Below the pieces are notes generated by a model. That model was not told where the DNA came from. It saw only the letters and a list, made by a program, of their open reading frames with translations, and did not search any database. 64,000 bases of DNA from NCBI GenBank assembly GCA_020466095.1, contig CM035807.1, positions 8,200,697-8,264,696 on the forward strand. The letters are read 5' to 3'. This document shows positions 33,370-45,458 of the stretch, in pieces. This DNA is from Chlorops oryzae. Lineage: Eukaryota > Arthropoda > Insecta > Diptera > Chloropidae. Within the stretch, counting starts at the first letter, position 1, and each line of letters begins with the position of its first letter. The translations under genes and the position numbers were made by a program.

Positions 33370-34295
33370 CATACAATACTACAAGCAACACTCTCTAAAT
33401 TTTTTGAATTTGCTTCCAGGTATGATAAGAATATGCGAGTGCGATAGAGACAGAGAAAGTTTACATGAGTGCGACTGAAAAAAGACAGAGTTTTGTCAAC
33501 GACTGCTGTGGTGAACAGTTCAACAGCCCTGCAGGAAATATGAGTATTAAGCTGCAGCGTCTTACTAGTTCTAATTCCACCAGCACTGGTTCTTCTTTAT
33601 ACCCCTGGCTATGTATTACTCTGTACAAAAATAACATTGCGTGTGGGCTAAAAATCACTAATTGTACACTTGAACTAACGCTTTTTAGTGATTTGGTAAC
33701 CAATTGGTAAATTGGGTATAGTAAAACACTAGTTCCTTTGAAAGATTATTGACCATATTTTTGGTTTTTTGGTTATTTTTGTTCTAAAATTTTTGAGCCT
33801 CCAATACGCAATATTTAAAAGACACCGAATTATTTTTCGTGTTTGTTTTTTATTTACAAAAATATTTGTAAATATATAAAGATAGATTTTATTTTGATTT
33901 CGGAGCACCAACTCTCTTTGCAACAACTTATATAATGGCAACTCTTATTACTGACACGAAAAACCAGTTTTCCATGCAATACTAGTCGGAGCTTTATACG
34001 AAGCTCTACCCCCCTTTGCACTATTCTTTAGTTTTGGTGAAAGTACTAGTTGCATCCGGCAATATACCTCACGCTTCCTAGAGCGTAATAAGCATTGAGC
34101 TCTGCGTGTTGAAAGTCAGATTGTAATGTCGATGTGTGAGTTCATCTGTACACAAATCGTGGTGAAAGTCAGTTTATTTTATGTGAATGTGTTAACTGTG
34201 GGCAAAGTCAGATTGTGAATGGGCAAAGTCGGTTTGTACAAGCTCCCCTCACACGTCTTAGTGATTTTGGGAAGTGTCGCTTGTAATGTTGTATG
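33370..34295. mobile_element. 926 bp non-autonomous element with 8 bp target duplication
   Basis: Left end CATACAATACTACAAGCAAC; the right end, reverse-complemented, is CATACAACATTACAAGCGAC, with an AC(A)CT(T/C) continuation. TTTTGAAG flanks it on both sides (33362-33369 and 34296-34303). An 8 bp duplication with CA...TG ends suggests the hAT or P superfamily. Near the right end AAAGTCAGATTGT-like motifs recur four times (about 34110-34240), resembling subterminal transposase-binding repeats. A frame on each strand at 33461-33710 shows no transposase similarity I can recognise. Confidence 0.75.
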
Positions 34296-37200
34296 TTTTG
34301 AAGCATACAGGGGAATATTACCTTAAAAATATGGCAACATTGATTTCATGTATTTTCTTTGTAAAAGAAGTGTGCTTTTTAAAGGTTTGAAGGTCTAGAG
34401 AATCTTATTTTCTTGACCAATCTTAATTTCATGCGAGAAAAAGTCTCAGAACGGTTAATTTTCTTTAAAATAAAGGATAATTCATTCAAATTGAATAACG
34501 CATTTTTTAATTCTAGTCTAAAAAGCCGGAATGCGCCCTTAAAAAAAAAATTGTTTTCCCCCAAAAATTAATATGAAAATCAGGGCTTTATAAACAATTT
34601 AAAATATTTTTTTTTTTTTTCGTGTTCAAAAGTCCGAAGTCCTTGCGAAAAGTGTATTGAGCTTTCCAGAGAAAATATAAAATAATTACTTGTCAACCAG
34701 TGTTTTTCAATACAATCATAATTTCCTTACACTGTTCAGAATTAGGCACGTTCACACGCAAGACAGGGGAGCACGCACTTTTTCCTCCCTTTCACTGTCT
34801 CATGTTTAAATAAGTTTTCTTATTTATCAAAAGGCTTCTAGTTTTGTTATGAATTTCAACAAATTTATTGTTGAAAAGTAAGTTGGAATTGTTTAATTGT
34901 TAGTTGTGTCTGTTCGAAAGATATGTGGTGGTTGGGGTGAGAGTAAATAATTTAGGCTTTCAACGTTGTTCAATGTTAGAAAAATGATTGCCATTTTTGG
35001 GAAAAGTTCTTTTCATGAAATCGAATGGATCCTTCTCTGAAAAAGGAAAGGGAGCTTTATATTGAATTCTTTTTTTATTCTTTGGTTGTGTTTTTTTTTT
35101 TTCAAGGGAGCAATTTCCGGTCTTAACCATCATTCAAAACTTTCCCTTCTCTCTAGTTCAATATTGCCCTTCAGACCGACTTTGTTACAAATCATGTTTT
35201 TTATTTTAAAAGAGCCATAAAGGTTCTTTGAACTGTTTATAATTCAGGAGATGTTGCGGTGTCTTCTTTTTCTGAAGAAAGGATAGAAAGGAAAGGGTTG
35301 ATGTATTCTTTTTTCTTTACAATGTGAGTCATAATTTGATGCAAAGGATGACAAATGATGTCTTTCGTCGTGGTTCTGAATTAAGATTAAAAGTGTCTAC
35401 CGGCTTTTGGTGCCTGGAATCAAAGCCTAGATCTGGTCTATCCATTTTAAGCATTGAAAAAGGATGTCTCAATTGAAAAAAAAATGCTTTGATTGTCCTC
35501 GCAACTATTTATGCATCTTTATACAGGGTGTCCCGTTGGGAAGTACATTCCTTAATAGGGGTGGTAGGGAAGCCCAAAATGAGCAAAAAGGCCCATATGC
35601 ACCCTGAGGAGTTATGGGGCCTTAAATTGCACAAAATCCAGAAAAACCATTCTCCTACGCCAATGGTTAATTGTAAAAACAAAATTATAATGTAATTTGA
35701 AAGCCAATTGTGCAAGCTTTTAGGCAAAAATAAATTGATGGTTAAAATTTGACCCATTGAGGGAAAATAAACGGTCAAAGTGAAAAATTATAAAAAAAAA
35801 ATTCAATTTGTTAACTTTGAAATCCATTTTAGTATGAAAAGTGTCCAAACAACACCAAAATTTTTTATTTTATTCAAAATGCTGAATCGATTTCCTTTAA
35901 TTTGGTACCATATATGTCTGATAAGTTTTTTGAAAATAAAAGAGAAAATTAAATATCTACCCGACTGCTATCAATGAAGTCGAACGTAGTAAGTATTTTC
36001 ATTTGCATTTGGAAGAGTTTTTTTTATTTTTATTATACATAGTTGATTTGTCTTTTTTCGGTAATTGTAAGCCATCAGTGGTTCCAGAGTCCGTAGTGGA
36101 CTTAGGCCGACAGCTTACTGCACCATTCCTATGGCATATACATGCGTACAAATTTTTCATATAACAATAAACCTTGACATATTCAGCTATTTAAAGTACC
36201 AAAACATACAAGTATATTAAATTTTTAAAAGGGCTGCTAAAAGAGTAGATTTGATTTCAAAAAACTTCAAACTTTTTAAAAGCATTAAAATCTATTACTC
36301 AAAATACTAGTGAGCATCAAATTATTTCGTGCATTTTGCGATATGATTTCAAGCGATTTATTTGATATTTTATGCTTTTCAATAAAGGACAAACATTATT
36401 TTTCTATCCGCTTGACCTGTGGGTATGTTGTTTGTTCTCTTGAAAAACCATAAAAAATATTTTCATTTCATTTTAAATATTCAAATAAATTTAATAAACA
36501 AATATGGGCGCCATTCCATTCCCTTCGTCCGTTCATCCCACTGGTCCATACCATTACTCTTTCGCACACCACTCAATTTTTGCCACTCGCAACTCTCGAT
36601 TCTGAATATTCAGTATAGTAGGTACTCGACGCTGTGCAGTATTAGCTGCCGTTGTTACCTTCGTACACACTGATGGCGTTCCGCTCGACAATAATACAAT
36701 TAAAAATTTATCGAATAATGGACTCGCATGGACGACTGGATGTACAAATAAATGCAAATGGCATTACGAATGCTATAACTAATTTAATTTGTATGTACGC
36801 TTCCGTTCCCCTTTGATATTAGGCAAGCCGGCCGCCCCACCCCGATGACAATAATAATGGCATATAAGTATGAACCCAGCCATTGATTAAGCTCACAGTT
36901 AACAATTACAATTGCAAACACACGGCTGCGCATACTGAGAGGAGACCTACAAATAAACACTTATTTGCGTACGATATTACATACAGAAGAAGCTTCCCAA
37001 TAGGAATTACCATCATTAGTTAAGGGGACAGTTTATGAAATAATGAATAATAGTAATTTGTCATCGTCATTATCGTTAAAGGCGATCACATTTGAATGTG
37101 CCCTACTGAATAGAGAATTCTCACCTTCTCTAGTTAATTGAGTTTTCCTTTAATTTTTTTTTTTTTTTTTTTAATGAATTGAAGAGGGTGGGAAATGTTA

Positions 37201-37572
37201 ATACATTGTAAAGGCTTTTACTGATGCGAAGGTCAACGGTAGAAAAAAGACGAAAATTATATACAGAAAAATGGATATTTCCCTTTATTAGGATAGCTGG
37301 AACAAAACAAAAAACAAGGAGGAGAAAGCAAAGAAAGGGAAGAAGAAAGAAAGCGCTTATCTTAAGGATAAATTTTGAAATTTACCTATTAGCAAGGCGC
37401 TTAACATATCGTTATCCTGATTATTTTTCCAAAATTCACTTAAACACATGTTGGCAAATAGAACACATGGGGCAATATTTCATTAAGGTTTTTGTTCCAC
37501 TGATGATGAAATTCCTGCTAACCATTATCATTAACAGAAGGACAATTCCGAGGTTAGGTGTTAGCTCATAAT
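34296..37572. other. Non-coding, 3.3 kb
   Basis: Nothing is firmly recognised. ACAGGGTGTCCCGTTGGG at 35524-35541 resembles a transposon end but has no partner. T-runs lie at 34602-34620 and 37157-37172. Short frames lack domains. Confidence 0.4.
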
Positions 37573-37796
37573 CAGGGGTGTCACAGAATCCGATTGCTGT
37601 TGGAATCGGAATTAAAACCGATCGAAATTTCATACAGAATTTAAAAATAATTATTTTTTTTGGTTTTGAATCGGAACTATTATCGGTTCTTAATTGCACA
37701 GAAGCCTATTTTATCCGGCTGTCTATGAAATATATATGAAAATTCTGTCGACTAAAATTCCAATTCCGACAGCTATCGGATTCTGTGACACCCCTG
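37573..37796. mobile_element. hAT-like MITE, 224 bp
   Basis: Ends CAGGGGTGTCACAGAATCCG and the exact complement, extending about 41 bp with a few mismatches (AGCTGT-GGAAT-GGAATT). CAGGGG termini suggest hAT. The 8 bp flanks (CTCATAAT and AATAACTG) do not match, so the duplication has decayed or the class differs. Confidence 0.7.
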
Positions 37797-39728
37797 AATA
37801 ACTGAAACCAGGACTTGATCCTCAAGGATTTAAAATTTTGAAAACGTTTAGCAATATTAATGCACTGAAATTACGCAGTTTTTGCTTAGAATGGCTCTCA
37901 TGGGTGGGACCGTGGAATAAGCCAGAACCAGGTCGTTTCGTCTATAAGAACAAAATGAAGGTGCCATATTTGGAAGAAGATTCGGAATGAAATCATTCAA
38001 CCAATTTGTGTCATAAATGATGTTCAATTTCTATCGGATTATTTTGAATGAACTATTGACACATATGAATGTATGTATTTTTGCATGTATATTCGTTTGT
38101 ATGTGTGCTTGTTCGTATATCTGTATGCTGTTAATTTAATTTAATCAGACTTAAGTGCAGCCTTTGCATACAATTTACGCTGTTGCCGCTGACAATATAT
38201 GAAAATGTCTTTTCAAGAGAGTAAGTGAGCGTATGTAGGCTCTTCTTTGACATGAGGGCATGGGAAGAGTTCACTCGGAGAGACACACACACACACATTA
38301 TGACAAGAATGTAATTGTGTTGTTCTACAAACACTTAACAAATATTGCACGCAGAAGGTGAAGTAGGCACTCGAGAGCGAATATTGCGTCCTTACAAAAG
38401 ACTTACAATCGGAAAGCGTCGACACCCACAAAATTATCTGCGATTAAACTAACTCACCATACACGTATAATTAGTGAAATTAATTTTGTATTAGAACACG
38501 TGGTCTTTAGGGGCAAGCGTAAAAACGCACACACACGCGTAGACACGAAAATGTTCATCGAACTTAGGTGTGAAAGCCAAAAGACTATACTTTAAAGCGA
38601 TTGAGAATTTAACAAATTATAAGCGAATCCTTGATGTACAGAGTAAGTCATTTGAATACAAAATAGGTGTAGCGTCATTAATGCATAAATTGAATTTTGA
38701 AAAAATAAAGAAGCGATTCTAATTATTTTCCCGTAATGGGTTAACAGAAGCATAAGCAATGATTAATTCAAGGGTGATTTGAAGTTGTTAAAAAAAAACC
38801 TAATAAAAAAAAGAAATAAGGAAATAAAAAAGCACTACTCTGAACGATTAGGGAAAGTTATTAAAAAAGAAATATTGAAGTTAAGCAATGAATTGGTCAA
38901 AGCTAAAAACTTCTTGATCCTCCATCGAGTCGTTTTTCCTCTCGCGCATTATCGAAACCTAAGTGAAAGTCCGATCTTCTACAGATTTTTTGCCATTCTT
39001 TTATTTCCATTTCGTGAATATATTTCGGCGTTGTCTATGTCCCTTCAAAATATTCACATACTTTTAGAGCTACCGATGACAATTTTTCAAAAAGGGTCAA
39101 AATACAGACATGAGAATTGCCTTCGAATTTATTTTTCCAATCGTAGTTAAAGGGTTTAACTTGCATTTCGTCATTTTTTAAAGGGTTAAATAGCGAAAGT
39201 CTGAAAGTATTTCCGAATTTCGAGAGAAAAGTTTAAAGTTTGGTGCAAGCCTGCAGAGCAATGGGTTTAATCCTTGAGTATTTTAGGAAGTGTGGTGTAA
39301 AAAAAATCAAGTTAAGGGACAATATATTCAGAATTATTTTGATGTTGAGAAATTTGATCATTCATGTAGAGGCTACAGCTGCTCGTTTATGCTTTGTATA
39401 CTGTGTGAATGTTTTTAAAGCCTTAATTCAGCTCCGTTGGAAAATGCTCAAAATAAATCAGTTCATAAATTATTTAAGTGCATACCTTTGGGTGCTCAAT
39501 GTATTTATTTTCTATTGTCTTATTTATAATTTTAGTCACTCTTTGTTGAGGTCGAGAGAATGGCCTTTAATGATTGCATCTCTTTGTTCTGTTTTTCCAA
39601 AATAAAACGCTTTGAAATCAATCGAGCTCCCCTAAAGCAACTCACATAAGGCCAAATTCAGCAGAAAGTAAACCTAGCAACAAAATATAAAATTGGTCTT
39701 TTTAAATTTTTTGTTTATAAGCAATGAG
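37797..39728. other. Non-coding, 1.9 kb
   Basis: No gene is recognised. A frame at 38779-39150 is AT-rich with no domain. A short CA run lies at 38284-38296. Confidence 0.4.
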
Positions 39729-39971
39729 CAGGACTAAGATTTTGTTGACTTTAAATAATTTTAAAGCATACCTTATGGGGCAAAAATTTTTCTTAACAAC
39801 ATTTTGCGATCAAGTTAAGCGACGTTAAATTTCAAACCACTTTTCTAACTTGAAAAAAACTCCTATTGAAGTTATAAATCGATTTGAATCTGAACTTAAG
39901 TGAATTGAACAAAATTTGAACTCCATAAGATATGCTTTAAATTTATAAAAGTCAACAAAATCCGAGCCTTG
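39729..39971. mobile_element. hAT-type MITE family A, copy 3 (inverted, 243 bp)
   Basis: Same family as 19823-20064 but in the opposite orientation: the arm containing GCAAAAATTTTTCTTAACAA comes first. Flanks GCAATGAG (39721-39728) and GCTATGAG (39972-39979) match at 7 of 8 positions. Confidence 0.85.
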
Positions 39972-41350
39972 GCTATGAGTAATACAGCTGTTCCCTCGAA
40001 TATCAATTTCAGTTCATATTTCCCGTTTGCCTTTTGAAATATTTCGGCAAATTGTCTCGATTTTAAGCAATTCTAGGAATTTCCCCTGTATTTGATGCCC
40101 CTTAGCAATATGGTTTTTAGAACAGCGCGCAGTCCCCAGAGCCAGCAACATAATGTTTTCTAAAACTCAACTTAAAGTGTACGAGAGCAGCGTCCCAAAC
40201 GTCTAGCTTTTCCCATATGTCGATCAATAAAGCATTTATTCCTATTTATATGCAAAATAGAAGATCTGCGATTCAAGTTTATTTGAAAGGCAATAATTTT
40301 TGAGAAATCTTTTTCCACTCCAAAACAAACAGAATCCTTTTTCGATTTAAATTTTGTTAGCGTATTCGCGAATATAAATAAATTTTCTTTTATCGATGCC
40401 TATATATCTACGTTTTGATGTATAACTCAATCATTTCAGACACACATGCTTATCAATATCACTAAATCAATCATATCTCATGAGAGTTAGAAACAAAAAA
40501 ATAAAAAATAAAAATATGCAAAAAAATGAAAAAAAAAAGTTAATAAATAAAACACACACAAAAAAAAAGGTGCAAAAGCCGAAGCAGGGCAGAAAATTTT
40601 TTGGCGCAGCTGTTCTCAAAATCGACAAACATAAATCGTTCTCTTTTTTTGTTTGTTGTTGCTGTTTTTATCCTTTTGGAAAATGAAAATTTGTTGAAAG
40701 TTTGCAATACATAAAAGAGAAAATATGATAGCAATGCAAAGGATTATGTCTTCGCTTCGTGTTTGTGAAATGGGTGTGAATTTATGTTTGACTCGTTTTC
40801 TCTTTTTTTTTTTTTTTGTTAGCATTCTCGATAAGTTCTCGACTTGACTTGACTGACTGACTGACTGTCGATTGAATAGTGTGTACTTAAGTTTGAAGTG
40901 GCAGTTAGCATAATAAATATATTTAGCCAGCTTTTTCCGAAGACGAAAAGCGACGACGAAGCTATGCGAAAGCGCTGGATATCTACTTGTGGGCTTATGC
41001 GTTTAGTTTATTATTATTCGCTTGTTTGTGTTCCTCGTGGCGAATGTTCGTGTTCGTGTTCGTGTTCATATGTGCGAAGGAATATTTTGTTTGCAGAGCA
41101 TAAACACACGGTCGCACGATTACGTGACAAGGGATGCTAATTTACTGTAAAATTTATGGAAAAAAAGGTACGCTAACGGAGCTCATAAGTTGTGCGAGGG
41201 TGTGAGAATGAAGGGGGATAAGGTTTTTTAGCCGTATGTTTTTTTTTTATTCTATTTTTATATCTAATGTTTAATTTTTGACTAAGAGTGCGGGAATGAT
41301 GTGTTGAAAGCTTATGCGGCCACTCAAGGAAAGTATGATTACTAGTTTAA
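39972..41350. other. Non-coding, 1.4 kb
   Basis: Contains A-rich (40490-40570) and T-rich stretches and a GTTCGTGTTCGTGTTC patch at 41048-41064. No gene is recognised. Confidence 0.4.
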
Positions 41351-41673
41351 CCCTTCAACTGCGATTGGGACAATTAATTGCAAGGAAATTCTCTAAGTCA
41401 TTGGTGCTTTCAGAATTCCAACATGGCTTTTGATCTGATCAAACCGCGAAACATATCGAATGAGTTATGTGGTCACAAAACTAAAAAAAAAAAAAATTAA
41501 AAAGGAAAAAAAATTCTAATAAAATCTAATGGGATACTTTATCGGACGAAAGATCGGCAATTTAAAAGGAAGTGTGCAATTCTCAAGAATTTTATAGATC
41601 AAAAGAGATATAAGAATCGTAATAAAATTCAATGGGAGACTTTATTCAAAGAAAGCTCGGCAAATTAGAAGGG
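41351..41673. mobile_element. Possible piggyBac-type MITE, 323 bp
   Basis: CCCTTC at the left and GAAGGG at the right are flanked by TTAA (41347-41350, 41674-41677). The terminal match is short, so the call is weak. The interior holds a diverged direct repeat about 102 bp apart (AATAAAATCTAATGGGA at 41518 and AATAAAATTCAATGGGA at 41620, each followed by ACTTTAT...CGGCAA). Confidence 0.4.
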
Positions 41674-43603
41674 TTAAAGTCTGTAGACGGTCTGACCGGT
41701 GTGCGGCCCCCTAAAAGGAATTTTGAAATTTTGTTGTTTTTTCATAAGTGGTATCTTAAATCACTGTGGGGACCACCTTTTAGGTTTCTATTTTAAATAG
41801 TCCTTGAAAATCCTTTTTTACTAGGCCTTTTTTCGGAACTGAATATCTCAACAACCAATCGAGGTAGAAAGATGAACTAAAAAGAAGCTTTTTGGTAATA
41901 AAACAAGGAAAAGATTTTTTTTTTTAATTTTTACACTGAAAAAATTTTTTTCACAAAACTAAAAGAAAATTTGATTTTTTTTTTTGTTTATTTCCGGTTT
42001 CGCACCGCTCTATATATCGTTTTCTTAAAATTCCCCTACGTATTGGCTTTCATTTAAAAGAAAATTCATTGAAATTAGATGGCGCGTCTTCGAGATATTC
42101 AAAAAATTGCAAGTGCACAAAGATCCTCCCAGCACTAATATCCAGTAAAAATTAGCGAAATATGGGAGAGTCAGTCAGAGTTCTTAGACGAAGCTACGAA
42201 GGCACTAATTAGTCATCAACAGGGGTCAGAATAGTATACATAGAAGTATGTTTCCTGTTTCCATCGCAATCGTGCGAGATTTGTCTCGCGCACATAAGCA
42301 CAAAAAAGTCATGAGCCGAAGGCTTTATTATTTTACATAATATTTAGCATATTATGGGAACAGGAGAAGCTGCCGTTTGAACCCATGAAAGCATTTGAAT
42401 CTTAAATTCAGTTTAATTAAAAATATGCCTTTTCCTGCATTAATGAAATCTCAATTAAAACTTTTGCCTGACATCAGCACCATCTCCTCCATCAGCACTT
42501 CATTCTACTGTAGAGCTCAAAATAATAATTATATCCTTATAGCTTTCGACAAAGATGTCTTGAAAATAATTTTTTTTTTTTCATTTTTTGATAAATTCAT
42601 TACAATTTTGGATGGTAGGAATAACTTAATAAGAATTCTTCTTATATTTCATCAAAATTCGTGTAACGAATTCAGCGTTTTATATATGTATTCTTTTTTC
42701 ACCCTCAACGATGTACTTTTTTGGGCTTAAAAATTAATTTGAAAGAGTTTCTTTTTTAGCATCTGTACCGAAGAACATGCATTTTTTTTTTTGAAATTTT
42801 TCCGATTTTTTTTTTTTGTCTTTTTGAATTCGTTCAAGCGATTTTTCAAAGAAGCCTGCGTCAGTTTTGTCACTATGCATGCTTTTGCTCCCAAGTTTCA
42901 AAAAAAAAAAAAAAAAATAAGAAAAAGGGAACGATACTCACGTTCCTACTTGCGAGGCGTTCCGTCTTACATCGAAGGAGTCGAACCATCGAGTCGAGTC
43001 GCTTCGAAGTTGCTCATGCTAATTATTTTACATTAAATTAAATAATGATGATACACTTTGCAGACGTACGTCTGTGGAGATGCGGAGGGGGCGCGCGGTT
43101 CTTACTTCGGTAACTGTCAACTTTGTGGCTTTGGCTGAACATGAGCATTGGATACGGTGCTGCAGGTCATGCTGACACTGTAATGATGTATATGTACCTA
43201 CATCTCATCACGCACAAATATACATACATACGTTCATATAGACGCGATGGGCTTATTGAGGGCACGTCATTCGTATATTATAAGTTCGGGTCTTGTCTGT
43301 ATGTCGGCGTGTCCGTCTGTATGTTTGTGCGGAGAGAGAAAAACGTTAAAAAAACGTGACATAATTTGCATAAATTTTCTTCATTCCGCACTTTTGGGCT
43401 TTCAACTTTTTTCCAAGAATTTGCATTATTTCTTTTCATTTTTTTTAACTTTTTGTTTTTGCTCCTTTTGCTTTTCATTTTCTGCTTTTTCGAAGGTTCA
43501 TTCCGTTTTGTCATATAAACGCGAATTCGATTGCGGTTAAATAGGTACAAGGTAGTCCGAGTAACCGTTCCCTATTGATAGTGGTGAATTGAGAATGGGC
43601 GTG
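41674..43603. other. Non-coding, 1.9 kb
   Basis: No gene is recognised. A frame at 42395-42730 has no domain. A- and T-runs lie at 41930, 42568, 42783-42818 and 42901-42917. Confidence 0.4.
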
Positions 43604-43636
43604 AGTGTGTGTTGTGTGTGTGTGTGTGTGTGTGTG
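43604..43636. repeat. GT microsatellite
   Basis: GTGTGTGTTG followed by about 11 pure GT units. Confidence 0.95.
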
Positions 43637-44258
43637 CTTGCCAAATGCTCAGCGTTCAGTTCAGAACTCCATGACCACGTATCGGATTCGCAAAAATTGA
43701 AAACGTAAGTCAATATTGAGCACTACAGGCTCAGTGTGAGAGATTGAAGAGCATTAAATGCCAATTTTTTTTTTCCTTCACAAAAAAGAAAAAGTGGAAC
43801 GTTTTGAGGGCTTATTTTGTAGGTACTTGATTTTATTTTTCAATTATTTTTTCAGGCGAATAGAGAAAGATGTCGAAAAAATAGATTTTAAATGTCATGG
43901 GCTTTGATTGGTTTTTCTTGCAGAAGCTTTTATCTTCATTCCAGCCTCAGGCGGGCTTATTATAAAGATTCAATTTTTTTTTCTGGCCACTTTCAAAAGC
44001 CACTAAAGTAAACAGGTAGAAAAGTTCAGCCCGTGGACAAGAATTTCAGGCGATGGGAGTTATTTCTTCAGGCTCTTTTGAGTGCTGTCAAAAACTGCTC
44101 TTCGGAATCAAGGGCTGAAATTTTGACCTGCAGGAAGAAGCCTGTGTTTAGCTGCGCCACCTTTCTCTCAACAGGCTTGTGTAAGCTTTTGCTCAATATA
44201 TTGTGGTGATCATAGTTTTTCGCACACTTCACTTGAGCAGCCCCGTAGTTGTCTCTAA
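43637..44258. other. Non-coding
   Basis: No domain is found in the frames that extend into here from the neighbouring purine repeat. Confidence 0.4.
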
Positions 44259-44850
44259 AAAAAAAGAGAGCGAGAGAGAGAGGAGAGAGAGAGAGAGAGC
44301 GAGAGAGAGCGAGAGAGAGCGAAAGCGAGAGAGAGAGAGAGAGCGAGAGAGAGAGCGAGAGAGAGCGAGAGAGAGCGAGAGAGAGCGAGAGAGAGCGAGA
44401 GAGAGCGAGAGAGAGCGAGAGAGAGCGAGAGAGAGCGAGAGAGAGCGAGAGAGAGCGAGAGAGAGCGAGAGAGAGCGAGAGAGAGCGAGAGAGAGCGAGA
44501 GAGAGCGAGAGAGAGCGAGAGAGCGAGAGAGAGCGAGAGAGAGCAGGAGAGAGAGCGAGAGAGAGCGAGAGAGAGCGAGAGAGAGCGAGAGAGAGCGAGG
44601 AGGAGAGAGCGAGAGAGAGCGAGAGAGAGCGAGAGAGAGCGAGAGAGAGCGAGAGAGAGCGAGAGAGAGCGAGAGAGAGCGAAGAGAGCGAAGAGAGCGA
44701 AGAGAGAGCGAGAGAGAGCGAGAGAGAGCGAGAGAGAGCGAGAGAGAGGAGAGAGAGCGAAAGAGCGAGAGAGAGCAGAGATGATGAGAGAGAGAGACAA
44801 GAGAGACGAGAGAGAGCGAAGAGAGAGGAAGAGAGAGCGAGAGAGTAGAC
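44259..44850. repeat. 10-bp-period GAGAGCGAGA tandem array
   Basis: About 590 bp of tandem GAGAGCGAGA units. Across 44401-44520 the array is perfect with a 10 bp period; the edges contain shorter and variant units. Apart from one C per unit the + strand is all purine. The long Ser/Leu-rich and Arg/Glu-rich open frames on both strands (up to 279 codons) are artefacts of the repeat. Confidence 0.95.
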
Positions 44851-45423
44851 ATGTTGAGAATCTTTGAGAATCATTTGGAAGATAGTCTTAAGAGAGGAAA
44901 GAGACAAATGGTGGTAGCTGCGCAGAGAGAGCTCAAGAGAGTAAAGAATCTAAATAAGATTTTTCATGAACTTTTTCCCTCAAAATACGCTTCTGACCTT
45001 GAAGATCATTGCTTCAAACTCCTCCCTTTCTAATAAATAAAACCTATTGTTCTATATAAAGTTTATACATGGTTGAAAACAATTTGAATTCAATTCGAAA
45101 ATTAATATAACTTCATTCAAGCGTTGGAAGCGAAAGCCAACAGAGAAACTCCCACAGAATGTACGATTCAATTGGTGGCATAAAATAGTGTTAAAGACAA
45201 TCCGATGCCGCCGTCTATCATTTTAGCAGACACTCGTTCTGTCATTCAGCCATTCAGTCACTCATCCATTCAGTCATTCTCTCGGTTGCAACGCTCTCGT
45301 TAGCATCTTCCCTTCATTTAATGCTGTTAAAGTTAATTCGATAATCGTTTACCAATCGATTGTTTGATTACAGGCAAACCAGGCCAGCAAGTTTCCTTTC
45401 CAAATGGGTGTTGCACATACACA

Positions 45424-45458
<35 letters not shown>

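Noticed and set aside
35524..35541. ACAGGGTGTCCCGTTGGG as a transposon terminus
   Set aside because: No complementary end or target duplication found nearby.
44068..44907. Long open frames (up to 279 codons) rich in Ser/Leu or Arg/Glu on both strands
   Set aside because: They follow the purine tandem array and exist in several frames at once; composition, not coding.
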